DNA from: Pseudomonas sp. Irchel s3h17
GTDB lineage: Bacteria; Pseudomonadota; Gammaproteobacteria; Pseudomonadales; Pseudomonadaceae
Direction: 5' to 3'
DNA: 64,000 nucleotides
NCBI RefSeq assembly: GCF_900187505.1
Contig: NZ_FYDL01000010.1
Location: 124,001-188,000 of the forward strand
In this document: positions 42,918-51,493 of the stretch, one piece after another
Layout: each line of letters starts with the position of its first letter
Numbering within the stretch: the stretch's first letter is position 1
Position numbers and translations under genes: made by a program
Notes under the pieces: model-generated
What the model was told of the DNA's origin: nothing
Seen by the model: only the letters and a program-made list of their open reading frames with translations
Databases searched by the model: none

Positions 42918-43376
42918 ATGTCGTCTATCAAGAGCAAGGTCGTTCGGGTATTTGGTGTGTTTGGCGCCTTGTTGCTGGGAACACAAGCCGCCACGGCGGC
43001 GTCGGCACCACCGCTGACCGAAATCAAGGTGCTCAAGGTCCAGTCGCAGTCCTGTGGCCTTGAAGACATTGCCGAGGGGCAGGCGCAGACGAAGTGCGAT
43101 CACCAGGGGCCCAACATCAAGCTGTATGTACTGGAAGTCGGGTATGGTCGCTCGCCCCAGGCCGGGCTGGATGGCGCTGACATCGACGGCGTACGTACCC
43201 GGGTGTGTGCCTACGATAATGGCAACCTGACCGAGTGCTCCGGCATGGTCAGCAAGATCGTCGGCTACCTGTACATTTTTGACCTGGCTGGCAAGCAGCG
43301 AGGTACGTTCACCTTCCGCAATACCTCGATCAATGCCCCGGGCCAGAGCCTGTCGACCCAGCTGTACATCAAATAG
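42918..43376 (+). CDS. Secreted DUF4879-like protein
   Basis: A 152-residue protein with a signal peptide (MSSIKSKVVRVFGVFGALLL then GTQAATAA). The mature part LTEIKVLKVQSQSCGLEDI, followed by KCDHQGPNIKLYVLEVGYG, resembles DUF4879/YolA-type secreted proteins. Four cysteines in the mature chain could form two disulfides. Function is unknown. The ATG at 42918 starts the signal peptide; the frame from 42735 is not supported. It probably stands alone. Confidence 0.75.
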   Translation: MSSIKSKVVRVFGVFGALLLGTQAATAASAPPLTEIKVLKVQSQSCGLEDIAEGQAQTKCDHQGPNIKLYVLEVGYGRSPQAGLDGADIDGVRTRVCAYDNGNLTECSGMVSKIVGYLYIFDLAGKQRGTFTFRNTSINAPGQSLSTQLYIK

Positions 43377-43448
43377 GGAGCAGCGGGTCAGGACATTGAC
43401 CGAACAGCGGTCGACAAAGCTGACTACGCTTTAAAGATCACCCTGTGG

Positions 43449-44009
43449 ATGCAGATCATGACCTTTAGAGCCCTGATTACCCTTGCCGAAGGCATCGACG
43501 ACCTGCAAACCGTCACCCTGATTGATGTGTTGCGCCGGGCGAAAGTCGAAGTGGTGGTGGCCAGCATCGAGGCACGGCGCATGCTGACCTGTGCCCGAGG
43601 TACTCGCCTGACCGCCGACGCAATGTTGGTGGATGTGCTGGCACAACCGTTCGACCTGATTGTCCTGCCCGGCGGTGCCGTGGGTGCCCAGCACCTGGCG
43701 GCCCATCAACCCTTGCTACAACTGCTCCAGGACCAGTCCGCCGCCGGGCGCTGGTTCGCCGCGATTGCCGAGTCGCCTGCATTGGCTTTGCAGGCCTTTG
43801 GCGTACTGAGGCAGCGGCGCATGACCTGTCTCCCCTCCGTCAGCCAGCAGTTGTCCGGCTGTACCTTCATTGATCAACCGGTGGTGGTCGATGGCAACTG
43901 CATCACGGCCCAGGGTTCAAGCGCGGCCCTGGCGTTTGCCTTGATGCTGGTCGAGCAGGTGTGCGGCAAGAGTGTCAGGGCGAAGGTGGCAGGGGACTTG
44001 CTGGCTTGA
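43449..44009 (+). CDS. DJ-1/PfpI-superfamily protein lacking catalytic residues
   Basis: A 186-residue DJ-1/PfpI-fold protein, recognised by LITLAEGIDDLQTVTLIDVL, LIVLPGGAVGAQHL and a terminal helix. The nucleophile-elbow cysteine (AAICAGP in DJ-1) is replaced: the segment is AAIAESP with Ala107. The conserved proton-relay glutamate (Glu18 of human DJ-1) aligns with Gln20. Both catalytic positions are therefore lost, and glyoxalase, deglycase or protease activity is unlikely. It may be a binding or regulatory pseudoenzyme. ATG 43449 is used; ATG 43458 is a close alternative. Confidence 0.8.
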   Translation: MQIMTFRALITLAEGIDDLQTVTLIDVLRRAKVEVVVASIEARRMLTCARGTRLTADAMLVDVLAQPFDLIVLPGGAVGAQHLAAHQPLLQLLQDQSAAGRWFAAIAESPALALQAFGVLRQRRMTCLPSVSQQLSGCTFIDQPVVVDGNCITAQGSSAALAFALMLVEQVCGKSVRAKVAGDLLA

Positions 44010-44214
44010 CCGATACCGTTGGGGCTCTGGGGCGGGCATTGGCTGGCGGATTCGAACGGGAGGGCACCGAGGCGATCATCAAGTTGTAACTAATGGTTGC
44101 GGTGATCGACCTGAAGCCCGTTTGTCGTCGAAAAGACGGCACTGAGGCAACCTGTCACGCGTCAAAAGACCACACACGCCAGCCGCGAAAATGGGACTAC
44201 TCTTTCATCGTTAC

Positions 44215-44228
44215 TTGATCCAGATCAA
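44215..44228. promoter_or_regulatory. Anr/FNR box upstream of cioA
   Basis: TTGATCCAGATCAA is a perfect match to the FNR/Anr consensus TTGAT-N4-ATCAA, 161 bp before the cioA start. In P. aeruginosa the cio operon is repressed by ANR at low oxygen. The rest of 44010-44388 has no gene. Confidence 0.85.
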
Positions 44229-44388
44229 AGCCCTTGGCGGAATTGTTCTGACGGCCAGATGGCCAGACTCCCTGCGTTGTGATGCGTACATAAAAAGAAC
44301 GAATTTGAATTCGCCACATTCCATATCCGTGGGGGCGGTGGGTGCAGGCCAGGTGTCTGCAGCCGTAATACCTGACAGAGGAAGACTT

Positions 44389-45828
44389 ATGTTCGGTTTG
44401 GAGGCACTTGATCTCGCCCGAATTCAGTTCGCGTTCACCATTTCATTCCACATCCTGTTCCCGGCGATCACCATCGGCCTGGCGAGTTACCTGGCGGTGC
44501 TCGAAGGTCTATGGCTGAAAACCCACAACAACACCTACCGTGACCTGTACCACTTCTGGTCGAAGATCTTTGCCGTCAACTTCGGCATGGGAGTGGTCTC
44601 GGGGCTGGTCATGGCCTATCAGTTTGGCACCAACTGGAGTCGCTTCTCTGACTTCGCCGGTTCCGTCACCGGCCCCTTGCTGACCTATGAAGTGCTCACG
44701 GCCTTCTTCCTGGAGGCCGGTTTCCTGGGCGTCATGCTGTTCGGCTGGAACAAGGTGGGGCGCAAGCTGCACTTCTTCGCCACGGTCATGGTCGCCATCG
44801 GCACGCTGATCTCGACCTTCTGGATCCTGGCTTCCAACAGCTGGATGCAAACCCCGCAGGGTTACGAAATCGTCAACGGCCAGGTCATTCCGGTGGACTG
44901 GATCGCGGTGATTTTCAACCCCTCGTTCCCTTATCGCCTGATGCACATGGCCACGGCAGCCTTTGTGGCGACGGCGTTCTTCGTCGGCTCGTCAGCCGCC
45001 TGGCACCTGTTGCGCGGCCGTGATAACCCGGCGATCCGTACCATGCTCTCGATGGCCATGTGGATGGCCTTGATCGTCGCGCCGATCCAGGCGGTGATCG
45101 GTGACTTCCACGGGCTCAACACCCTCAAGCACCAGCCCGCGAAAATCGCGGCGATCGAAGGCCACTGGGAAAACCATGGCAACGAAGCGACCCCGCTGAT
45201 CCTGTTCGGCTGGCCGGACATGAAGGAAGAGAGAACCAAGTACGCGGTCGAGATTCCGTACCTGGGCAGCCTGATCCTGACCCACTCGCTGGACAAACAG
45301 GTCCCGGCGCTCAAGGAGTTCCCGCCGGAAGACCGGCCGAACTCGACCATTGTATTCTGGTCGTTCCGGATCATGGTCGGGCTGGGCATGCTGATGATTT
45401 TCACCGGCCTCTGGAGCTTGTGGCTGCGCAAGCGCGACACGCTGTATTCCAACCGCGCGTTCCTGTACCTGACCTTGTGGATGGGACCTTCGGGCCTGAT
45501 TGCGATTCTTGCGGGCTGGTTCACCACGGAAATCGGTCGTCAGCCGTGGGTGGTGTACGGGTTGATGCGCACCGCCGATGGCTCGTCCAACCATAGTGTG
45601 GTGCAAATGAGCATCACCCTGGCGCTGTTTGTCGTGGTGTATTTCTCGCTGTTTGGTGCAGGGCTGGGCTACATGATGCGCCTGGTGCGCAAAGGTCCGA
45701 AGCTCAACGAAGGTGCCGAACCGAGCCACGGTGGCCCCGGTCAGCATCGCACACCGGCCCGTCCGCTTTCCGCTGCCGATGGCGGTGCTGAAAGTGACCA
45801 CGGCGACAGCCTGAACAAGGGGAATTGA
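44389..45828 (+). CDS. cioA: Cyanide-insensitive bd-type oxidase subunit I
   Basis: A 479-residue inner-membrane subunit carrying the haems of a quinol:O2 oxidoreductase. Axial His21 (TISFHILFP) and later His residues in SFPYRLMHMATA are present. The quinol loop between helices 6 and 7 is of the short type that separates CIO from E. coli CydA. Nine hydrophobic helices are visible. The ATG at 44389 follows GAGGAAG; the open frame from 44191 overlaps the Anr box and is not used. First gene of cioA-cioB-small subunit. Confidence 0.93.
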   Translation: MFGLEALDLARIQFAFTISFHILFPAITIGLASYLAVLEGLWLKTHNNTYRDLYHFWSKIFAVNFGMGVVSGLVMAYQFGTNWSRFSDFAGSVTGPLLTYEVLTAFFLEAGFLGVMLFGWNKVGRKLHFFATVMVAIGTLISTFWILASNSWMQTPQGYEIVNGQVIPVDWIAVIFNPSFPYRLMHMATAAFVATAFFVGSSAAWHLLRGRDNPAIRTMLSMAMWMALIVAPIQAVIGDFHGLNTLKHQPAKIAAIEGHWENHGNEATPLILFGWPDMKEERTKYAVEIPYLGSLILTHSLDKQVPALKEFPPEDRPNSTIVFWSFRIMVGLGMLMIFTGLWSLWLRKRDTLYSNRAFLYLTLWMGPSGLIAILAGWFTTEIGRQPWVVYGLMRTADGSSNHSVVQMSITLALFVVVYFSLFGAGLGYMMRLVRKGPKLNEGAEPSHGGPGQHRTPARPLSAADGGAESDHGDSLNKGN

Positions 45829-45831
45829 GTC

Positions 45832-46839
45832 ATGGGTATTGATCTTCCGCTGATCTGGGCCGTGATCATCATCTTCGGCATCATGATGTACGTGGTCATG
45901 GACGGCTTCGACCTGGGGATCGGGATTCTCTTCCCGTTCATCAAGGGCAAGAGCGACCGAGACGTGATGATGAACACTGTGGCGCCGGTCTGGGACGGTA
46001 ATGAAACCTGGCTGGTGCTGGGCGGGGCGGCCTTGTTCGGGGCTTTCCCGCTGGCGTATTCGGTGGTGCTGTCGGCGTTGTACCTGCCGCTGATCCTGAT
46101 GCTGGTCGGGCTGATTTTCCGGGGCGTGGCCTTCGAGTTCCGCTTCAAGGCCAAGGACGACAAGCGCCATCTCTGGGACAAGGCATTTATCGGTGGCTCG
46201 ATCACCGCGACCTTCTTCCAGGGCGTGGCCCTCGGTGCATTCATCGACGGTTTCCCGGTGGTTGATCGGCAGTTCGCCGGCGGCACGCTGGACTGGCTGA
46301 CGCCGTTCACGCTGTTCTGTGGCGTGGCGTTGGTGGTGGCGTATGCACTGCTGGGATGTACCTGGCTGATCATGAAGACCGAAGGCAAGTTGCAGGAGCA
46401 GATGCATGACCTGGCGCGACCACTGGCGCTGGTGCTGCTGGCGGTGATCGGGGTCGTCAGCATCTGGACCCCGCTGACCCATGCCGAGATCGCCGCGCGC
46501 TGGTTCACCTTGCCTAACCTGTTCTGGTTCCTGCCGGTGCCGATCCTGGTGCTGGTCACCCTGTACGGATTACTGCGCGCCGTGGCCCGCAATGCCCACT
46601 ACACGCCGTTCCTGCTGACCCTGGTGCTGATCTTCCTTGGCTACAGCGGCCTGGGCATCAGCCTGTGGCCGAACATCGTGCCACCGTCGATTTCGATCTG
46701 GGACGCCGCCGCGCCGCCACAAAGCCAGGGGTTCATGCTGGTCGGCACGTTGTTCATCATTCCGTTTATCCTGGGCTACACCTTCTGGAGCTACTACGTG
46801 TTCCGCGGCAAGGTGACCCACGAAGACGGTTACCACTAG
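45832..46839 (+). CDS. cioB: Cyanide-insensitive bd-type oxidase subunit II
   Basis: A 335-residue inner-membrane subunit of the same oxidase, with about eight helices. It begins MGIDLPLIWAVIIIFGIMMY; the motifs VMDGFDLGIGILFPF and APVWDGNETWLVLGGAALFG split over residues 20-70 are classic CydB. It lies 3 bp after cioA and is required for haem assembly and activity of subunit I. Confidence 0.95.
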   Translation: MGIDLPLIWAVIIIFGIMMYVVMDGFDLGIGILFPFIKGKSDRDVMMNTVAPVWDGNETWLVLGGAALFGAFPLAYSVVLSALYLPLILMLVGLIFRGVAFEFRFKAKDDKRHLWDKAFIGGSITATFFQGVALGAFIDGFPVVDRQFAGGTLDWLTPFTLFCGVALVVAYALLGCTWLIMKTEGKLQEQMHDLARPLALVLLAVIGVVSIWTPLTHAEIAARWFTLPNLFWFLPVPILVLVTLYGLLRAVARNAHYTPFLLTLVLIFLGYSGLGISLWPNIVPPSISIWDAAAPPQSQGFMLVGTLFIIPFILGYTFWSYYVFRGKVTHEDGYH

Positions 46840-46907
46840 TCACGCACACGCTGTAGGCGTTGGCTTGCCAGCGCCCACCAGGAACGCTCAACACGAGGCG
46901 CACGGTT

Positions 46908-47075
46908 ATGGCCAACAAGCATTCTTTGCAGGAAATCGAACAGGCGGAAAAGAAGCCGCTCTGGCAGCGGCTCGGTTGGCTGGCAATGATCTGGACGGGC
47001 AGTGTGCTTGCGTTGTTTGTCGTGGCAAGCCTCATGCGCCTGTTCATGAATGCCGCAGGCCTGAGCACTCACTGA
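46908..47075 (+). CDS. DUF2474-type small membrane protein of the CIO operon
   Basis: A 55-residue protein starting MANKHSLQEIEQAEKKPLWQ with one membrane helix (about residues 22-45). Such DUF2474 proteins follow cioAB in Pseudomonas and resemble the CydX/CydZ accessory subunits of bd oxidases in size and position. It lies 68 bp after cioB and 45 bp before a strong terminator, so it is the last gene of the operon. The annotated start at ATG 46908 is supported; an upstream frame from 46860 is not. Confidence 0.8.
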   Translation: MANKHSLQEIEQAEKKPLWQRLGWLAMIWTGSVLALFVVASLMRLFMNAAGLSTH

Positions 47076-47120
47076 ACACCCGAACATCCCATCCCGTTGC
47101 CTAACGGCACGGATTTATAA

Positions 47121-47143
47121 CCCTCCATTGGAGGGTTTTTTTT
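47121..47143 (+). terminator. Intrinsic terminator of the cio operon
   Basis: CCCTCCA at 47121-47127 pairs with the GGAGGG that follows a TT turn, and eight T come after it. It is a textbook rho-independent terminator, 45 bp after the small subunit gene. Confidence 0.9.
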
Positions 47144-47159
47144 GCCTGGATGCCAGGCG

Positions 47160-48284
47160 TTATTTTCGGGCCTTGAGGATCACGAATTTCGGGGTGGCCG
47201 CGACTTGTTCGACGCCGCGGAACAACCGCGCCAGCTTGCTGTGATAACCCAGGTGCCGATTGCCGACGATGTACAGCGCGCCCCCGACCACCAAGGCTTC
47301 GCGAGCCTGCTGAAACATACGCCAGGCCAGGAAATCACCCACCACCTGTTGCTGGTGGAATGGCGGATTGCACAGCACCACGTCCAGCGATTGCGGCTCT
47401 TGCCCCGCCAGGCCATCGCCCGCCCGCACGATCACTTCGCGGTCACCCAGGGCGGCCTGCCAGTTTTGTGCGGCGGACTGCACGGCCATGAACGACTCGT
47501 CCACTAGCGTGTATTGGGCTTGCGGATTGTGCAGGGCGCTGGCGATGGCCAGTACACCGTTGCCGCACCCCAGGTCGGCGACTCGCGCGGTGCCAAGGTT
47601 TTTCGGCAAATGGGGGAGAAACGCCCGCGTACCGATGTCCAGGCCTTCGCGACAGAACACGTTGGCATGGTTGAGCAGTTCGATGGCGGGTTCGTCGAGG
47701 GTGTAGCGCGTCGGGTACGGCGAAGGCACAACGGGCCTGGCCTGCGGGGTAGCAATCAGCAAGCGCGCTTTCTTCACGGCAAGGGAGGCCTGCATCGGAC
47801 CGATGTAGCGTTCCAGCAGGTCTCCCGCCGCCCTTGGCAGGTGCTTGACCATGGCGGCGGCCACCACCTGGGCGCCGGGGGCCAGTTGCCCTTGCAGGCG
47901 AATCAGTTGCTCTTCCAGCAGGGCAAGGGTCTTGGGAACCCGGATCAGGGCCCGGTCGAATGGCCCGACCAGTGGCGCGCTGGCCGGTAACAGCGAGACG
48001 GCATCAAAGGGCTGGTCATTGCGTACCAGGTTCTTTTCCAGGGCCTGGGCGGCCAGGAACGAGTCGCCGCTGGTGGTCAGTGAAACCTTGCCGACCAGGC
48101 TCGCCGCCAGTGCCCCAAAACTGTCGTTGAGCACCAGAACCCGGGTGTTGGCGGCAGGTTGCTGCTCGGCCAGGTGGTTGAGCAAGTATTCGTCAGCCGC
48201 GTCGAAGGCTTGCAGCGGTTCGTTTTGCTGTTCCGGCTGGCGAATCAGGTCGAGTTGGGCGAAGGGCGTTTCAAGCAGGGGCAT
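47160..48284 (-). CDS. rlmG: 23S rRNA (guanine-1835-N2)-methyltransferase RlmG
   Basis: A 374-residue two-domain enzyme: a degenerate N-terminal methyltransferase domain (about 1-170) and a C-terminal SAM-binding domain with VADLGCGNGVLAIA (about 230-243) and the catalytic motif VVLCNPPFHQQ (about 300-310). This architecture is that of RsmC/RlmG; the N-terminus MPLLETPFAQLDLIRQPE fits RlmG, which makes m2G1835. The ATG at 48282-48284 is chosen. Convergent with the cio operon. Confidence 0.9.
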   Translation of the reverse strand: MPLLETPFAQLDLIRQPEQQNEPLQAFDAADEYLLNHLAEQQPAANTRVLVLNDSFGALAASLVGKVSLTTSGDSFLAAQALEKNLVRNDQPFDAVSLLPASAPLVGPFDRALIRVPKTLALLEEQLIRLQGQLAPGAQVVAAAMVKHLPRAAGDLLERYIGPMQASLAVKKARLLIATPQARPVVPSPYPTRYTLDEPAIELLNHANVFCREGLDIGTRAFLPHLPKNLGTARVADLGCGNGVLAIASALHNPQAQYTLVDESFMAVQSAAQNWQAALGDREVIVRAGDGLAGQEPQSLDVVLCNPPFHQQQVVGDFLAWRMFQQAREALVVGGALYIVGNRHLGYHSKLARLFRGVEQVAATPKFVILKARK

Positions 48285-48488
48285 GGGGCGGGGGCTCTGG
48301 GTAATCAACGGGTGTCCCGCCGCTGTGCCTGGGTGAAAGGCTGGCGGGACCGACTGAGCGGGCAGCCATGCGTGGCTTCGGAGGTATCACTCAGTCGGGG
48401 GGCAAATGGTACGTTTTTTTCTTCAGGATTACTCGCAGGTTTTTCTACGGCACTGCGTGTCCGTCAATGGTCGGGGGGGCGGAACGGC

Positions 48489-49205
48489 TTAGATCATATG
48501 ATGTCTGGTGGCTCGTACCACGGCGGAGATCTTGTTGTTCACCCCCAGTTTCTTGATCGCGCTGTTGACGTGGTAGTGCACCGTTCGTTCAGTCAGGCAG
48601 AGAATGATGGCGACTTCCGAGGCGGTCTTGCCGTCAGCCGACCACTTCAGGACTTCAATTTCTCGTGGCGACAGATACACCTGAGTCTCGCTGTCGGCGT
48701 GACTGCCTGACAGTTTGTCGATGGCCAGGGCATAGAGTTTTTGGCTGATGAAGGTCGCGTAGCCGAGGTGTTCGTAGAGTTCGTAAACGCTCAGCCTACG
48801 ATGACTGCGAGCCATGCTGAGCATTCCGATGCTCTGGCTGTTCAGATCATGCACAGGCTGTGACCAGCCGTAGCGCAAGCCTTGATCCTGCAGTGCCCGC
48901 CAGAGGTCAGGGGTTTTCGCAAACGTCGCACGGTCCCAGAGAATGGGCAGCATCGAGTGGCTGCAATGGGTGACTGTCGGGTCGATCGAACAGTAGTTGT
49001 TCTGTTTGTATTGGGTGTTCCATTCATGTGGGTAATTGTTGAGGTTTATAGCGGCTGAACGATGACTCAGGCTGCAAGAAGTCATTGAAAAACAGCAGTA
49101 TTCGTAACCAAGATTGTTGAAGAAATTGAGTGCGGCCTTGTAGGCTGATTCGATGCTTGATGCGCTGGTCAATTGCTTGAGCTGCGCTTCTATCCAGATC
49201 TCCAT
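48489..49205 (-). CDS. ppoR: LuxR-family solo quorum-sensing regulator (PpoR-like)
   Basis: A 238-residue regulator with an N-terminal autoinducer-binding domain (about 20-160) and a LuxR HTH (about 175-232, LSPREIEVLKWSADGKTASE). The AHL-pocket signature is complete by TraR numbering: Trp57 and Tyr61 (EWNTQY), Asp70-Pro71 (CSIDPTV) and Trp85 (PILWD). This places it with AHL-sensing proteins rather than plant-signal solos, which change the Trp57/Tyr61 positions. No luxI gene is near. The order rlmG-luxR-fpr-mscL-radA, with cio beside it, matches the ppoR locus known from P. putida. A 16-bp palindrome lies 66 bp upstream. Confidence 0.85.
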   Translation of the reverse strand: MEIWIEAQLKQLTSASSIESAYKAALNFFNNLGYEYCCFSMTSCSLSHRSAAINLNNYPHEWNTQYKQNNYCSIDPTVTHCSHSMLPILWDRATFAKTPDLWRALQDQGLRYGWSQPVHDLNSQSIGMLSMARSHRRLSVYELYEHLGYATFISQKLYALAIDKLSGSHADSETQVYLSPREIEVLKWSADGKTASEVAIILCLTERTVHYHVNSAIKKLGVNNKISAVVRATRHHMI

Positions 49206-49270
49206 TGATTACACTCCGTGTGTCCGCTTCATATGTGCCGATGGCGTCCAATTGTCGGCAAGCCGTGAGT

Positions 49271-49286
49271 GTAGGACATGTCCTAC
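49271..49286. promoter_or_regulatory. Perfect 16-bp palindrome, candidate lux-type box
   Basis: GTAGGACATGTCCTAC is an exact palindrome 66 bp upstream of the LuxR-solo start. Its size and dyad symmetry fit a LuxR-family operator, and it may mediate autoregulation. The remainder of 49206-49597 is AT-rich and holds no gene I can support. Confidence 0.55.
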
Positions 49287-49597
49287 TATTGTGGTGTGAC
49301 TTTTTAGCTATTGGATCCATTTTCTGGTTGGGTGAATAGTTATTAAGGTGGTGGCTTTGTAATGGCTGTTTATATGCTGTTGTTGATTTTAATGTGGAGT
49401 GATTCGTAGGCTTTACAAAGGGGCAAGGTATATAGGAGGTTGTTCTTCTGTTAAATATTGGTCGGCATTGTTTTGGATTATTATTTATCTGTTTAGTTAA
49501 TTTGTCGTGGGTCGAGGCGTAATACCACTACCAATCGAAGGTGTTCCTGCGCTTGGCTTTGCGGGACACTGGGCCCATCAGACCTACGGAGCCCCCC

Positions 49598-50374
49598 ATG
49601 ACCGCCAGCGAAGAGAAGTTCACCCGCCAGACCCTGCTTGATGTCCAGCCGCTGACTCCGAGTCTGTTCACCCTGCGCGCCACCCGGGACCCAGGCTTTC
49701 GCTTTCGGGCCGGGCAGTTTGCCCGCCTGGGCGTCACCAAGGCCGATGGCAGTACCGTGTGGCGCGCGTATTCCATGGTGTCAGCGCCCCATGACGAGTT
49801 TCTCGAATTCTTTTCCATTGTCGTGCCCGGTGGCGAGTTCACCAGCGAGCTGAGTCGCCTGGAGGCAGGCGATACGCTGATGGTCGATCGTCAGGCCTTT
49901 GGCTACCTGACCCTGGATCGATTTGTCGACGGGCGTGATCTGTGGTTGTTGTCCACGGGCACGGGGATTGCCCCTTTTCTGTCGATCCTGCAGGACTTCG
50001 AGGTGTGGGAGCGGTACGAGCGGATCATTCTGGTGTACAGCGTGCGCGAAGCCCGGGAGTTGGCGTACCAGGCATTGATCGAGGGGTTGGCCGGGCGCGA
50101 GTACCTGGCGGAATATGCCCACAAGTTGCAGTTCATTGCCACGGTGACCCGCGAGCATCACCCGAGGGCGCTGAACGGTCGAATTACCCACTTGATCGAG
50201 AATGGCGAGCTGGAGCGGGCGGCAGGCGTCGAGCTGACGGCCGAGCACTCGCGGGTGATGCTGTGTGGCAACCCACAAATGATCGATGACACCCGTCAAC
50301 TGCTCAAGGCGCGTGACATGCAATTGAGCCTGAGTCGTCGTCCGGGTCAGGTGGCGGTTGAGAACTACTGGTAA
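49598..50374 (+). CDS. fpr: Ferredoxin/flavodoxin-NADP+ reductase
   Basis: A 258-residue FAD enzyme. The FAD motif WRAYSMVS (RxYS-type) lies at about residues 54-61, the FAD-phosphate loop around GGEFTSELSRLEAGD, the NADP motif STGTGIAPFLSIL at about 110-122, and CGNPQMIDD near 222. The aromatic C-terminus ends VENYW. It supplies or oxidises low-potential electrons for redox-stress and Fe-S enzymes. The ATG at 49598 is chosen; the frame from 49541 has no support. Confidence 0.93.
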   Translation: MTASEEKFTRQTLLDVQPLTPSLFTLRATRDPGFRFRAGQFARLGVTKADGSTVWRAYSMVSAPHDEFLEFFSIVVPGGEFTSELSRLEAGDTLMVDRQAFGYLTLDRFVDGRDLWLLSTGTGIAPFLSILQDFEVWERYERIILVYSVREARELAYQALIEGLAGREYLAEYAHKLQFIATVTREHHPRALNGRITHLIENGELERAAGVELTAEHSRVMLCGNPQMIDDTRQLLKARDMQLSLSRRPGQVAVENYW

Positions 50375-50421
50375 TGGAGGTACGGCGCCACCAGGCGCCG
50401 TTTGTTGTCGCGGTCTAGCCC

Positions 50422-50835
50422 TCAGGGCTTGTTGTTTTGCGCCTTGAGCAGGTCGCGGATCTCACTCAGCAGGACTTCTTCCTGGGTCGGAGCCGGTGGC
50501 GCGCTGGGGGCTGCGGCCTCTTCGCGCTTGAGCTGGTTGATGGCTTTCACGCCCATGAAGATGGCGAATGCAACGATCACGAAGTCGATGATGCTCTGGA
50601 TGAATTTGCCGTAGGCCAGCATCACGGCCGGGGCTTCGCCCTGCGCCGCCTTCAGGGTGATGGCCAGGTCCCCGAAGTCCACCCCACCGATCAGCAGGCC
50701 GATGGGTGGCATGACCACGTCACCGACGAACGATGTAACGATCTTGCCGAACGCAGCGCCGATGATGATCCCGACGGCCATGTCGACCACATTCCCTTTG
50801 ACCGCGAAGGCCTTGAATTCACTTATCACGCCCAT
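50422..50835 (-). CDS. mscL: Large-conductance mechanosensitive channel MscL
   Basis: A 137-residue inner-membrane channel opening at high membrane tension to release osmolytes. Helix 1 is VVDMAVGIIIGAAFGKIV (about 14-31), the periplasmic loop holds GLLIGGVDFGDLAITLK, helix 2 is at about 75-97, and the C-terminal helix ends LLKAQNNKP. Length matches E. coli MscL (136). It is convergent with fpr. Confidence 0.96.
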   Translation of the reverse strand: MGVISEFKAFAVKGNVVDMAVGIIIGAAFGKIVTSFVGDVVMPPIGLLIGGVDFGDLAITLKAAQGEAPAVMLAYGKFIQSIIDFVIVAFAIFMGVKAINQLKREEAAAPSAPPAPTQEEVLLSEIRDLLKAQNNKP

Positions 50836-51493
50836 GGGTTATTCCTTGTTACAGATGAGGTTGGTAGACGCAGTGTAAATCAGCAAACCGGGTCTTGCTG
50901 GTCTGAGTGATCGCTGCGGGCGTCGCTATCGACCGGTTTGTTGGCAAAAAGTTTACAAAGTGCCATCAGGTGGGCGCCGGGAACGAGGGGCATCTCCTTG
51001 GGTTCTGGTTGCCGAGTTGGGATTTCGGTGTGGGTTTGTTTGGCGTTATAGCGTGTCATGTTGGGCGGGTAGGGGTGAAGCCGATCGTGCGGGTTGTAGT
51101 TACTGATGGGGGATAAACGCTCAGGTTTAATATGGGCACAATAGTTGTGCGCGGAACGGAAGTGTTGGGTCTTTGTAAATTGGTGATAAAAACTGTAAAT
51201 AAGTCAATTCGATTTTAAGGTTTGTATAAGAATAATGGTCTGTTTGCGGCGGGATGATGGACTGTTGTTAGGCAGGAGTTGGACAATTAGGGTTGCTTTG
51301 TAGAGTATTTGTCCGTGAGTGTTGCTCTGATGATGGACGCGGAATTAACCATGCTGTTTATAAGGTTGAACGCTCATCACTCTATTATGGTTATCACTGG
51401 AAATACGCGCCACGGTATTCGGTAGCGGCCATCCGGACATTGCACGGTATTTTGCCAACTGGGCTATCATCGCGTTTTTTTTCGGGGGTTCAG
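50836..51493. other. Long intergenic region between mscL and radA
   Basis: A 658-bp gap with no ORF I can support on either strand. 51120-51300 is AT-rich (for example TTGTAAATTGGTGATAAAAA) and probably contains the radA promoter. GGGGGTT before ATG 51494 serves as the ribosome site. No repeat or RNA gene was recognised. Confidence 0.5.

Noticed and set aside
48489..49205. Plant-signal-responsive LuxR solo (PsoR/OryR type)
   Set aside because: The Trp57 and Tyr61 equivalents are kept as in AHL receptors, whereas the plant-responsive group replaces them.
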